Source: JAWKOK01 sp963765875
Lineage (GTDB): Bacteria; Chloroflexota; Anaerolineae; Caldilineales; Caldilineaceae
Direction of reading: 5' to 3'
Assembly: GCA_963765875.1 (NCBI GenBank)
Contig: CAVXYK010000007.1
Span: 372,001-436,000 of the forward strand
Length of the DNA stretch: 64,000 nucleotides
The notes under the pieces are model-generated. The model was not told where the DNA came from. It ran no database searches and worked only from the letters and a program-made list of their open reading frames with translations. The translations under genes were made by a program, and so were the position numbers. Positions 1-8,113 of this stretch are shown here, in pieces (position 1 is the first letter of the stretch; every line of letters begins with the position of its first letter).

Positions 1-1238
1 CGCTCGATGCGTGCCCAGTTTTCCAGTCGAGGCAATACGCGAAGGTGGGGTACGGCATCAAGCCAGACTTCGGCACTGGCCGGGGCCTGCGAGGGATCGA
101 GAAAGACCTCGCTGTTCGCAACTGCAATCAACGACGGGACTGTGCGGCCCAGGCGGCTGGCCGGTCTTTGGCCTTCGGCGCTCATGGCGAATTCAATAAA
201 CGACCACGCCGCATCCTGTATCGCAGCTTCATCATTGTCCCCCAGGCGGGACATGCAGTATCCATCACTGTGCAGGATGCTTGCGGTCTGTTCACCGCGT
301 GGCAGAGGGGCGACATCCCACTTGAAGTCTGCTGCAGCGCGCATGGTTGGTACAATGCGCCGGCTATCTATGTACATCGCGATGGTTCCCGCATAGAAGC
401 GCTCACGTTGGGATTGAATCGCTTCTGCGGTGCGGCTTGGAACTACACCATCCTCCTGCGCAAGATCGAGTACAAACTGAATCGCTTCTTGAGCGGCAGA
501 AGAATCGATGGTCATTCGGCTCGGCGTAGCCTCGTCATCTACTAGTTGGCCGCCATTCTGCCAGATGAAGGGGGCCATGCGCACGAGATGCGGCTCAAGA
601 CCGAGGCCATACTGGTCCGGATCGCCGTCTCCGTCGCTGTCCGGCCGCGTCAGGTTGATTGCCGTCTGCCTGAAGTCGGCCCACGTCCAATCCTTGGCGG
701 GATAGGGCAAGGTAGCTTTGTCAAAGATCTCCTGGTTGTAATAGACGACCTGGCTGGAAATATTTTGAGGCATACAGACCAGGGTTCCGCTGCTGTCGCG
801 GAATGCATCCAATGCAACCGAGAAGTAGTCTGCCTCGCGAATGGTATCGCTGGTCGCAATGCGCTGGCCCAGCGGTTCGAGGGCTCCTCGATTATGGTAC
901 TGAGCCAGACGTCGGTAGTTGAGCAGGAATACGTTGGGCGGCTCGCCTGCCGCAAAGTCGGTAGTGAGCCGCGTCAGGTAATCGCTCTTGCTGGGTAAGG
1001 CAGTCAATTCCACCCGGACATCGATGCCATCGATTTGCGGTGCGCTTGCATGGAATCGCTCGATCACACTCGTGAAGGCGTCCTGCTCATGGGGATCGCC
1101 AAAGACCATGAACGTAACCGTCAATTCAGATTGCTGCTCACTGGCAACCTGCCGACCACAGCCGGCAACGAGCGCCAAGGTCAATGCGAGAAGCAGGATG
1201 ATGACCATTCGGGATGGGATCGGAAACTCCTCACTCAT
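1..1238 (-). CDS. ABC transporter substrate-binding lipoprotein, family 1 (partial, 3' end off window)
   Basis: Translating the minus strand from an ATG at 1238 gives at least 412 residues with no stop before the window edge, so the C-terminus is missing. Residues about 11-26 form a hydrophobic signal ending in a lipobox (LALVAGC), so the protein should be a lipid-anchored extracellular binding protein. The mature part reads like the extracellular solute-binding family 1 (sugar-type) fold. It has an early beta strand (LTVTFMVFGDPHEQ), then FAAGEPPNVFLLNY, VYYNQEIFDKA and PAKDWTWADFRQTA, which are typical hinge and lobe segments. The ligand cannot be read from sequence; mono- or oligosaccharide is the family norm. 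Its permease partners would lie to the left of the window. The second Met (1208) gives a shorter signal peptide but has no better ribosome site. Confidence 0.85.
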   Translation of the reverse strand, partial: MSEEFPIPSRMVIILLLALTLALVAGCGRQVASEQQSELTVTFMVFGDPHEQDAFTSVIERFHASAPQIDGIDVRVELTALPSKSDYLTRLTTDFAAGEPPNVFLLNYRRLAQYHNRGALEPLGQRIATSDTIREADYFSVALDAFRDSSGTLVCMPQNISSQVVYYNQEIFDKATLPYPAKDWTWADFRQTAINLTRPDSDGDGDPDQYGLGLEPHLVRMAPFIWQNGGQLVDDEATPSRMTIDSSAAQEAIQFVLDLAQEDGVVPSRTAEAIQSQRERFYAGTIAMYIDSRRIVPTMRAAADFKWDVAPLPRGEQTASILHSDGYCMSRLGDNDEAAIQDAAWSFIEFAMSAEGQRPASRLGRTVPSLIAVANSEVFLDPSQAPASAEVWLDAVPHLRVLPRLENWARIE

Positions 1239-1674
1239 AGGGTTGGCGCCTGGATACGGTTTGGCAAAGATAAGCTCCAAAACCAACAGTTTAGTTTCTG
1301 CTCAGATACGCGCTCCGGCAATCTGCGGGCCGGCTGTCTGGACACCTCATATGGTGTGCGCATGGGCCTATCGGTGAAACAGGGGACTATCGTGTTAGGA
1401 TCAAAACCAGAGGGCTTTGGGCAATCGGTGATCTTCGATTTGGGCATGTCAATAATGAATCGAACGTTCGGGTAGCCGCCGCCTGAGACTGTGGAAGGCG
1501 TCGGCGGGTCGATCCGGCTTCGACGAATTCAGCATACGCTGCTTTCTAACCCATTTTGAACACATCCGTTCGGCTTGGGGAGATCCGTCCGCAGTGCCGG
1601 CAGAGTTCAGCTACTATATCACATTTCTCGGATGAAAAAAATCCGGTTTTTGATAAAGATTTCATAACCACCCT
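1239..1674. other. Intergenic, no recognised feature
   Basis: These 436 bases separate the binding-protein start from the helicase terminator. They should contain the promoter of the binding-protein gene, but I found no convincing -35/-10 pair, repeat or small ORF. Confidence 0.4.
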
Positions 1675-1712
1675 AAAAAAAAGACTGGACTCCCGTCGGA
1701 AGTCCGGTCTTT
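1675..1712 (-). terminator. Intrinsic terminator of the DEAD-box helicase gene
   Basis: A 12-bp stem (AAAGACTGGACT with AGTCCGGTCTTT, one G-U pair) and a 9-nt loop are followed, reading the minus strand, by a run of eight T. It lies 20 bp beyond the helicase stop codon. Confidence 0.85.
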
Positions 1713-1731
1713 CTTCTTTTCATTGTGGGTT

Positions 1732-3370
1732 CTACACGGTACGGACGTCAATCGATTGCTTGCGAATGCGGAAAGTGCCGGTCTTGGCCAGGACCTTGCC
1801 AGCAAATTGCTCGTGTACGTCGACAAAGGTATGCTGATCCTGAATGTTGATGCGCCCAATCGACTTGCCCGGAATGTCAGCGTAGTTGGCCAATGTGCCG
1901 ACTACCTCGTTAACCTTGATGCCGTGATTGCGTCCACGGCTGAGGCTCAGGCGCACCATGCCCTTTTCGAGTGCTTCGTTGGGGCGACCACGGCCTTGAG
2001 AGCGGTTGTTGCGATTGCCGTTTTGGCGATTGCCCCGTGCATTGTACGGGCGAACTTCGCTGATTTCGGCAATGGGGCGTTGCTTCTCTTCGGCCCGCGC
2101 CAGCTTCAACGCTACGGCAGCGATGGACTCCAGATCGTGCCCTTCTTCAACCAGACGAGCGACTAATTCACGCTCACGATTGCACCGATTTCGCCGTAGC
2201 CAGACGCTAAACTGGGTAAGCAATTCATCCTCGCGCAGCTTTTCGATCTCGACAATCGTGGGCAGGGTGGCCTTGGTAATGGTCTGTTTGGCATAGGACT
2301 GGATTTTGCCGAGTAGCCACTGCTCTCTGGGTGAAACCAGTGAGATCGCGATGCCGGACTTGCCGGCACGACCCGTGCGGCCGATTCGGTGGACGTACAC
2401 CTCTGGATCTTGGGGCAGGTCATAGTTGAAGACGTGCGAAATATCATCAACGTCGAGCCCGCGCGCCGCCACATCGGTGGCGACAAGCACCGTGATCTGG
2501 TCCTTGCGGAAGCGGCCCATGACCCGCTCACGTGCATCCTGACTGAGGTCGCCGTTGAGCACCTCGGCCGGAAAACCACGGGCGACCAGCGCATTGGCCA
2601 GCTCGCCGGTGCCTAGGCGGGTGCGGGCAAAGACGATAGCTCGCGTGATCTCCTCAACTTCGAAGAGGCGAGTGAGGGCTTCGAGCCGATCCCGGTCATT
2701 GACGAGGTAGTAGCGTTGTTCGACCGACTTGACGGTCAGGTTGCGTACGCGCCATGGTGAAAGACTGGGGATCGTGCATATACTTCTTGGCCAGACGCCG
2801 GATCTCGTTCGGCATGGTGGCCGAGAAGAGTGCGGTCTGGCGGGCATCTGGCGTAGCATCCAGGATGGTCTCGATGTCCTCGACGAAGCCCATGCTCAAC
2901 ATCTCATCGGCCTCATCCAGCACCACTGTCGAGACCTGGCTCAGATCGAGCACCTTGCGGCGCATCAGATCCATCAGGCGCCCCGGCGTGCCCACGACTA
3001 CCTCAACGCCTTGTTTGAGGCGACGGATCTGTCGATCATAGGGCGCTCCGCCATAGACGGCCAGCACACGCGTCTTGTTTCCGCTGCCATACTTATACAT
3101 GGCGTCGGCAACTTGCATGGCCAACTCGCGTGTCGGCGCAAGCACGAGGCATTGCACGTGCCCTTGACGCGGTTCAATTCGCTGCACGATCGGCAACGCA
3201 AAGGCGGCGGTCTTGCCGGTGCCCGTTTGGGCCTGGCCGATGACATCCTGACCGTCTAGCATGGCCGGAATGATGGCGGATCGGATGGGTGTGGGTTCGG
3301 TGTAACCGAGGTTGGTGACGGTCTCCACGACATTCGCGTGCAGACCCAGATCAGAAAACTGCTCACTCAT
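1732..3370 (-). CDS. DEAD-box ATP-dependent RNA helicase (CsdA/DeaD-like), one frameshift
   Basis: RNA duplex unwinding enzyme of the cold-shock/ribosome-assembly type. The first reading frame (start 3370) holds AQTGTGKT (motif I), PTRELA (Ia), TPGR (Ib), DEAD (II) and SAT (III). The second frame holds IVFARTR (IV), DVAARGLDV (V) and HRIGRTGRAG (VI). After these come an Arg/Asn/Gly-rich linker and a C-terminal domain resembling the DbpA/CsdA RNA-binding fold, with GIKVNEVVG and PGKSIGRINI. The frames join near 2747, where one extra base breaks an otherwise continuous MART-NLTVKSVEQRYYLV segment. Repaired, the protein is about 545 residues, normal for CsdA. I treat the break as a probable sequence error, since every motif on both sides is intact. 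A 380-base leader region lies upstream, as is common for cold-shock helicases. Confidence 0.9.
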
Positions 3371-3749
3371 TTGACATGCTCCTACTGCTGCCTAGATGAG
3401 CACACGTCTTCCACACGCGACCAAGGCTGCGTGATTCGTCGGCAATGATGCCGCTAATCAAGCTGCTGTCACGTGATTGAAAGGAGCGTGTGCTCCGTTC
3501 TGATAGTCCGTGCCGGTGCAGTTCCCTTGCGGGTTCCGCCTCTGTTGCCTGTCAACAGCCGACTCGGACCAGTAGCATGAGCACGTCTGTTGCAACCAAA
3601 AGGCCCGATGAGCGTACCATTCGGGCAACCATTTTGAACGTCAAAACTGATTGAAATTCGCCGGTTGACCCCATTGAACGCAGGTCAACTGCACGAGTGT
3701 ATCACAGAACCTGGAAAATGCCTTAGTTGGAAAGGCGCTTGAATGTAAC
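3371..3749. other. Intergenic leader region of the helicase gene
   Basis: About 380 bases with no credible ORF. It contains the weak terminator at 3598-3626 for the upstream SDR gene, and otherwise presumably the promoter and 5' leader of the helicase. I see no named riboregulator. Confidence 0.4.
3598..3626 (-). terminator. Probable terminator after the DinB-SDR pair
   Basis: GCCCGA pairs with TCGGGC, with a further TG/CA extension across one bulge. On the minus strand it is followed by CCTTTTGG. The U-tract is short, so efficiency is uncertain, but it sits about 125 bp past the SDR stop in the right orientation. Confidence 0.45.
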
Positions 3750-4533
3750 TCACTCAGTTTGCGCAATGCGCGGAATCGTGCGACCGCCGTCCATGACGAC
3801 GGTCTGGCCGGTGACCATATCGAAGGCCGGCGTGCAGAGCAGGCAGACCATTTCCGCAATCTCGGCGCGAGTCACGCAGACGCGCCAGGGGCGTGCCACC
3901 GATGGCCTGATCCGTGAACTTAGGCGTCATCCCCTCGTTGTCCGCGATCAAATCTGGTGCGATGGCGTTGACACGAACATCGGGAGCAAGCTCAAGCGCC
4001 ATTGCTTCGGTCAGATGGATCACGCCGCTCTTGGCCAGACCGTAGATGGAGTGGCTGCGATGAAAGACATCGGTGGCGGCGATGTTGATGATGTGGCCGT
4101 GGCCACGGGCCTTCATCTGTCGGCCGACAATCTGGGACAGGAGGAAAGTCGAGCGGACGTTGCCGGCCAGAATCCTGTCGAAGTCGGCCAAGGGCATGTC
4201 CAGAAAGGGGCTGTCAACGTAGGGGCCGACGTTGTTGACCAGAATGTCAATGGGGCCAAGTTGGACAGTGACCTCATCAACCATCGCCCTGACCGCCGGC
4301 TCATCAGTGACGTCAGCCTTGAACAGCTCCGCTGTCGCACCGTTCTCTTGCAGCTCATTGGCCAGTTGGCGTGCCGCTTCGGCGGAGTGACGGAAGTTGA
4401 CGCCAACCTTGGTTCCGCACCCTGCCATATGGCGTACGATTTGCGCACCCAATGTTCGCGATCCGCCGGTGACCAGGCAGACTTTCCCAGACAGCGTTTC
4501 GAAGATAGAGGGAGGCGGAGGCGTTTTGCTCAT
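3750..4533 (-). CDS. Short-chain dehydrogenase/reductase (FabG-like), one frameshift
   Basis: NAD(P)-dependent SDR oxidoreductase of about 260 residues. Visible features are the nucleotide-binding loop TGGSRTLG, the NNVG motif, YGLAKSG with the catalytic Tyr and Lys, and VRVNAIAPDLI. The ATG at 4533 is chosen because it is preceded by GAGGAG nine bases upstream; a TTG at 4542 is less likely. Near 3875 the frame is lost by one base. The correct tail, with PAFDMVTGQTVVMDGGRT, continues in another frame to a TGA at 3750. The usual catalytic Ser before the Tyr is not evident: the region reads INIAATDVFHRSHSIY. Substrate is unknown. It starts within a few bases of the DinB-like gene's stop, so the two are probably co-transcribed. 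Confidence 0.85.
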
Positions 4534-4538
4534 CCGAT

Positions 4539-5030
4539 TCAACTCCTCTTGCCGATCCAGTTGACCTCGATCCCTGCACGTGTCCCCAGGCGCTCACAGA
4601 GTTCGCCGGTGTGTTGCTGAATGTGGCGGATGTTGTAGAACTGGAGTTCCTGTTTGTTGAACGGCAGCCAGTGGAAGCCGGATTCGGCTTCGCAGTCCAT
4701 CGCATTCACCTGGATCTCGACCTGGTCCAGACAGAAGTCCAGATAGCGCAGAACCGCTTCCTTGGACAGGGTCTCAATGCCAGGTAGTTCCGGCGAGGAG
4801 GCATGACCAAGGCGCTCGTACCCCTCACGATGCTCACTCCAGGGCGTGATCTCGTCCAGTGACGGTTGCAAGTAGAGGTGTGCATAGAAGAGGGTGTGGT
4901 AGGAGAGCTGCCAGAATCGATTGGGCGGATCGGGTGCATCCCACATGCTGTCCGGGCAGAGGATGATCGCCTGCTTCAGCATACCCAGCGTCGCCTGGTA
5001 TTGAGAGATGCTTGCCTCTTTGAAGCTCAT
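4539..5030 (-). CDS. DinB-superfamily protein
   Basis: About 163 residues from an ATG at 5030, preceded by AAGGGAG. A longer reading frame runs into the palindromic repeat upstream and is not used. The sequence has the four-helix character of DinB/YfiT-like proteins. His residues are placed as in the metal site of the family (SYHTLFYAHLYL and NIRHIQQHTGEL), with FWQLSYHTL near the start of helix 2. Members include thiol-dependent S-transferases and proteins of unknown role, and no reaction can be assigned here. It overlaps the SDR region closely, suggesting a two-gene operon. Confidence 0.7.
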   Translation of the reverse strand: MSFKEASISQYQATLGMLKQAIILCPDSMWDAPDPPNRFWQLSYHTLFYAHLYLQPSLDEITPWSEHREGYERLGHASSPELPGIETLSKEAVLRYLDFCLDQVEIQVNAMDCEAESGFHWLPFNKQELQFYNIRHIQQHTGELCERLGTRAGIEVNWIGKRS

Positions 5031-5053
5031 GGATGTGCGGCTCCCTTGTTTTT

Positions 5054-5137
5054 TGATCCACGAAGGGACACGAAGAGGCACGAAGAACACAGAACTGTTC
5101 TCCTGGCTTCGTGCTCTTCGTATCCCTTCGTGGATCA
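5054..5137. repeat. Palindromic intergenic repeat, CCACGAAGG family, copy 1
   Basis: Imperfect inverted repeat of about 31-base arms beginning TGATCCACGAAGGGA and ending TCCCTTCGTGGATCA. A related hairpin lies at 22517-22593. It occupies the upstream region of the DinB-like gene. Confidence 0.75.
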
Positions 5138-5161
5138 GTTTTTTCCTAGCAATCTGGCGAG

Positions 5162-5266
5162 GAGAGAATGGATAGAACGCGGATTGCGCTGATGTAAACC
5201 GTATTTTTCTTGTTTATTCGCGTATATCAGCCATATCCGCGTCATCAGCGTTCTATCCTTTCTCTC
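5162..5266. repeat. Palindromic intergenic repeat, GGATAGAACGCGG family, copy 1
   Basis: Arms GAGAGAATGGATAGAACGC and GCGTTCTATCCTTTCTCTC match at 18 of 19 positions around an AT-rich centre. A partial second copy starts at 59879. It sits between the redoxin stop and the DinB-like gene. Confidence 0.75.
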
Positions 5267-5280
5267 ACGCCCACAGGATC

Positions 5281-5868
5281 CTAAGCGATAACGAGATCAC
5301 ACGCCTCGGCGGGCATCCAGTGGGCATCCTGGTTTTCCCACTTGACATTGCAGCCGAGCGGATTGGTCAACGGTGTGCCGATCTCTTCGCCGGCCAGCAA
5401 TTCGGTCAGTGCATTGTCGAGATCATTGACGGTGGCCTTGTCGCCCTCGCGGGGTTGTCGACGCCGCGGCCTGTGTAGACCAGGTTGCGGTCCTTGTCGA
5501 AGACATAGAAGTGAGGCGTGCGCAGCGCGCCGTAGGCAAGCGCTACCTCCTGGGACTTGTCGCGGGCGTAGACCCAGGGGAAGTCGTTCTCCTCCATGCG
5601 CAGCACCATGTTGTCAAAGTCATCGGTGGGATGGGTGACTTCGCTGTTGGAGTTGATGCCGATGAAGGCAACGCCTCTGGTCGGCAAACTTCTCGACTGT
5701 CGCTCTGGTCACTTCATCAGAGCCGACCACGAAGGGGCAATGGTTGCAGGTGAAGAAGACGACGAGCACGTCGGCGTCTGCAAAGTCGGTCAGGCTGTAG
5801 GTCTTTCCATCGGTTGCAGGGACGGCGAAATCTGGTGCAGATTCACCGATTTCTAGGGTAAATGCCAT
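5281..5868 (-). CDS. Thioredoxin-like/AhpC-TSA redoxin, two frameshifts
   Basis: About 195 residues when repaired. The start at 5868 has AAAGGAAAA upstream. The N-terminal part reads MAFTLEIGESAPDFAVPATD, then FFTCNHCPFVVGS, a CxxC redox motif typical of the CNHCP branch of single-domain thioredoxin-fold proteins. The middle part (GVAFIGINSN, FPWVYARDKSQ, TPHFYVFDKD) and the tail (GCNVKWENQD, stop at 5281) are each in a different frame, with breaks near 5673 and 5452. All three pieces belong to one family, so the gene is either recently inactivated or misread. It probably reduces disulfides or peroxides; no signal peptide is visible, so it is likely cytoplasmic. Confidence 0.8.
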
Positions 5869-5891
5869 GATTTTTTTCCTTTTCTAAAGAG

Positions 5892-7028
5892 CTATTCTAG
5901 CTCGCCCATGGGCTTGAGATTGACGCCGTGGCCCCAAAGCTCGCGTACCTTTTCAAGGTAGAACCAGTAGTTTTCTAGGGTCACATCGGGCGGGACACGA
6001 TGGTCGGCAAAGCCGATATAGCCGCCTTCTTCGACCAGCGGCGCCAATCGTTCAATTTCGCGCACGATATCGTCCTTCGTGCCCTGCAAGACGTGCTTGT
6101 CAAAGCCGCCCATCATCAGCAGGTCGCGTCCGTATTCTTTCCGCAGTGCAACGGGATCGGTGCCCCAGGTGCCGACTTCCAGCGGAAACATGCAGTTGAC
6201 GCCTGCGTCCAGCCAGCGAGGCAGGAGCAGATCGATCTTGCCGTCGCAATCCAGCCAGACTACATCGACGCCGTAGGAGTGGAGCAGATCGGTGATGCGC
6301 CGGTATTGGGGAAGCAAGTAGCGGTCGAAGTGCCGCGGACTGATCAGCGGGCCTGAATTGTAGGCCATGTCTTCCCACATGCCGCAGGCGTCGAACTGGC
6401 CGCCGGTCTCCAGGATACGTGTCATCGTACCCAGGACACAGTCGGTCACGGTGATAACCATCTCTTCGAAGAGCTTTGGGTCGTCGTAGACGATATACGA
6501 GATGTTTTCCAGTCCCATCCAGTTGCGTAGCTTGCCAAAGACGCTGCCGCCCGGTAGGACGGCAAGGACTTCGCGATCCGGATCTGTCCAGACCTTGACG
6601 CGTTCTTCCCAGTCCGCCGGATAGCGGGCCGGGTTATCCGGGTCGAGTCGGGGCTTGAAGTGGGTCTCCCAGCTGTCGCGGTCAGAGAGCAGATGGCTTT
6701 GGGGCTGTGGAATCGAGCCCATGAATTTGCGACGCAGAACGCGCACGCCATCGGCCTGCTGTTCAAGGACGTGGTCGCCCAGGTCTTCAAGTATCTTTAC
6801 TTCAAAATGTGGCGCGAGATCGGTGTTGACGCCTACGAGTCGTCCACCAGACTCAATGCCGGAATCCATGCCGAAAAAGGCATCGCTGTTCAGTCGATTG
6901 ACTGATGTCGGCAGCCCCTGCTCGTGCCAGATGGGCAGCGTTTCGTCCCAGAAACTGAAGTCCATGATCGGCGAGCGATCACGAGGCTCGTAGTGCATCG
7001 TTGCATTAAATCGTTGACGATCGTTCAT
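5892..7028 (-). CDS. Uroporphyrinogen decarboxylase-family methyltransferase
   Basis: 378 residues of the URO-D superfamily (PF01208-type). It has the barrel segments YGVDVVWLDCDGK, AGVNCMFPLEVG, RDLLMMGGFDK and ADHRVPPDVTLENY. The superfamily contains true UROD and the cobamide-dependent methyltransferases MtaA, MtbA and CmuA. This branch lacks the N-terminal features of heme-pathway UROD. It lies 221 bp downstream of a corrinoid-protein gene on the same strand, which favours methyl transfer between a methylated substrate (or cofactor) and the corrinoid. Potential metal ligands are Cys in LDCDG and His in ADHRV. No MttB/MtbB-type methyltransferase is present in the window, so this is the best candidate for the substrate-specific step. 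The substrate cannot be named. Confidence 0.8.
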   Translation of the reverse strand: MNDRQRFNATMHYEPRDRSPIMDFSFWDETLPIWHEQGLPTSVNRLNSDAFFGMDSGIESGGRLVGVNTDLAPHFEVKILEDLGDHVLEQQADGVRVLRRKFMGSIPQPQSHLLSDRDSWETHFKPRLDPDNPARYPADWEERVKVWTDPDREVLAVLPGGSVFGKLRNWMGLENISYIVYDDPKLFEEMVITVTDCVLGTMTRILETGGQFDACGMWEDMAYNSGPLISPRHFDRYLLPQYRRITDLLHSYGVDVVWLDCDGKIDLLLPRWLDAGVNCMFPLEVGTWGTDPVALRKEYGRDLLMMGGFDKHVLQGTKDDIVREIERLAPLVEEGGYIGFADHRVPPDVTLENYWFYLEKVRELWGHGVNLKPMGELE

Positions 7029-7249
7029 TTCAAGATGGCTCCGGACCTGAAGGGTGAAATTGGATGTTAAATTTGGTCAGATGCGGTAAGACGTGCGGTG
7101 CGGCGGACGCGGATGGAAAAGAGTGACCGGCCATTGATAGACGGCCAATGATCAATGGCTGAGGATAATGGGGGAGGCCAAAACGACATGGATGGGGCGG
7201 GCGAAAAGGCCCGGGCATCCATGTCGCTTCGGGAATAAGGACAAAGGCG

Positions 7250-7882
7250 TTAGCCGACCAATTGGGTGGCCAGTGTTGCTGCCTGGCTTGCATCCTTGGC
7301 GTAGCCGTCGGCGCCGATCTGGTCGGCGAATGACTGGGTGACGGGCGCGCCGCCGACCAGAACCTTGACCTGATCGCGCACGCCTGCCTGCTCAAGGCTG
7401 TTGATGACGGCCTTCATGTTGGGCATGGTCGTGGTCAGCAGGGCCGATACAGCCAGCATGCCTGCGCCGTCCTTGACGGCTTCCACAAACTTTGCCGGGG
7501 CGACGTTGACGCCCAGATCAACGATCTCAAAGCCGGCGCCTTCGAGCATCATGCCGACCAGGTTCTTGCCGATGTCATGCAGATCGCCCTGGACCGTGCC
7601 GATCACAACTGTACCGACCGGTTCGACATCTTCTGCAACGAGGAATGGCCGCAGAATGGTCAATCCCGACTTCATGGCTCGTGCTGCAACCAGCATCTCG
7701 GGAACGAAGAAGGTTCCCTCTTCGAAGTAAGCGCCGACCTGACCCATCGCTTTTACGAGGCCATCATCCAACACTGAACGTGCCGAAACGCCTGCGTCCA
7801 ATGCAGCCTTCACCTCTACTTCAACAGCGCCTGCGTCACCGTCGATGACACCATCGTAAATGGCTTGCAGATTCTCTTGCAT
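7250..7882 (-). CDS. Corrinoid (cobalamin-binding) methyl-carrier protein 1
   Basis: 210 residues of the MtbC/MtaC/MetH-type corrinoid protein family. A four-helix cap domain occupies residues 1 to about 85. A Rossmann-like B12 domain follows with GDLHDIGKNLV (the DxHxxG lower-axial His loop), SALLTTTM (the SxL motif) and VGGAPV (the GG motif). It carries the methyl group on cobalt between methyltransferases in the cytoplasm. The start at 7882 is fixed by AAGGAG eight bases upstream. The URO-D-family methyltransferase gene follows. The second corrinoid protein at 13674 is clearly homologous (matching DIGKNLV, SALLTTTMP and GGAPVT segments), so they may serve different substrates. Confidence 0.93.
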   Translation of the reverse strand: MQENLQAIYDGVIDGDAGAVEVEVKAALDAGVSARSVLDDGLVKAMGQVGAYFEEGTFFVPEMLVAARAMKSGLTILRPFLVAEDVEPVGTVVIGTVQGDLHDIGKNLVGMMLEGAGFEIVDLGVNVAPAKFVEAVKDGAGMLAVSALLTTTMPNMKAVINSLEQAGVRDQVKVLVGGAPVTQSFADQIGADGYAKDASQAATLATQLVG

Positions 7883-8113
7883 CTGGATCTCCTTCTCTCA
7901 TTTTGGATGTGTTGAGCGACCTGTGATGCGTTGTTAAAACGCACCTTGAGCAATTATACCGAAAAAGCATCAAAGTGGGGAGGGACATCTGTCCCCTCTT
8001 TGTCAGTGCAAATGTCCTCTGGCCCCGATCTCAGAGTTCCTATTTCAACTGGGACCCATGGTATCATCTGAACATCAACTTTCAATGTTCGAAAAACTTC
8101 TTTTTTGGCGGTT

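Noticed and set aside
5892..7028. Heme-pathway uroporphyrinogen decarboxylase (hemE)
   Set aside because: No heme genes nearby and the sequence follows the methyltransferase-like branch beside a corrinoid protein.
7883..8113. Cobalamin riboswitch before the corrinoid genes
   Set aside because: No recognisable B12-box or adenosylcobalamin riboswitch core here or before 14360.
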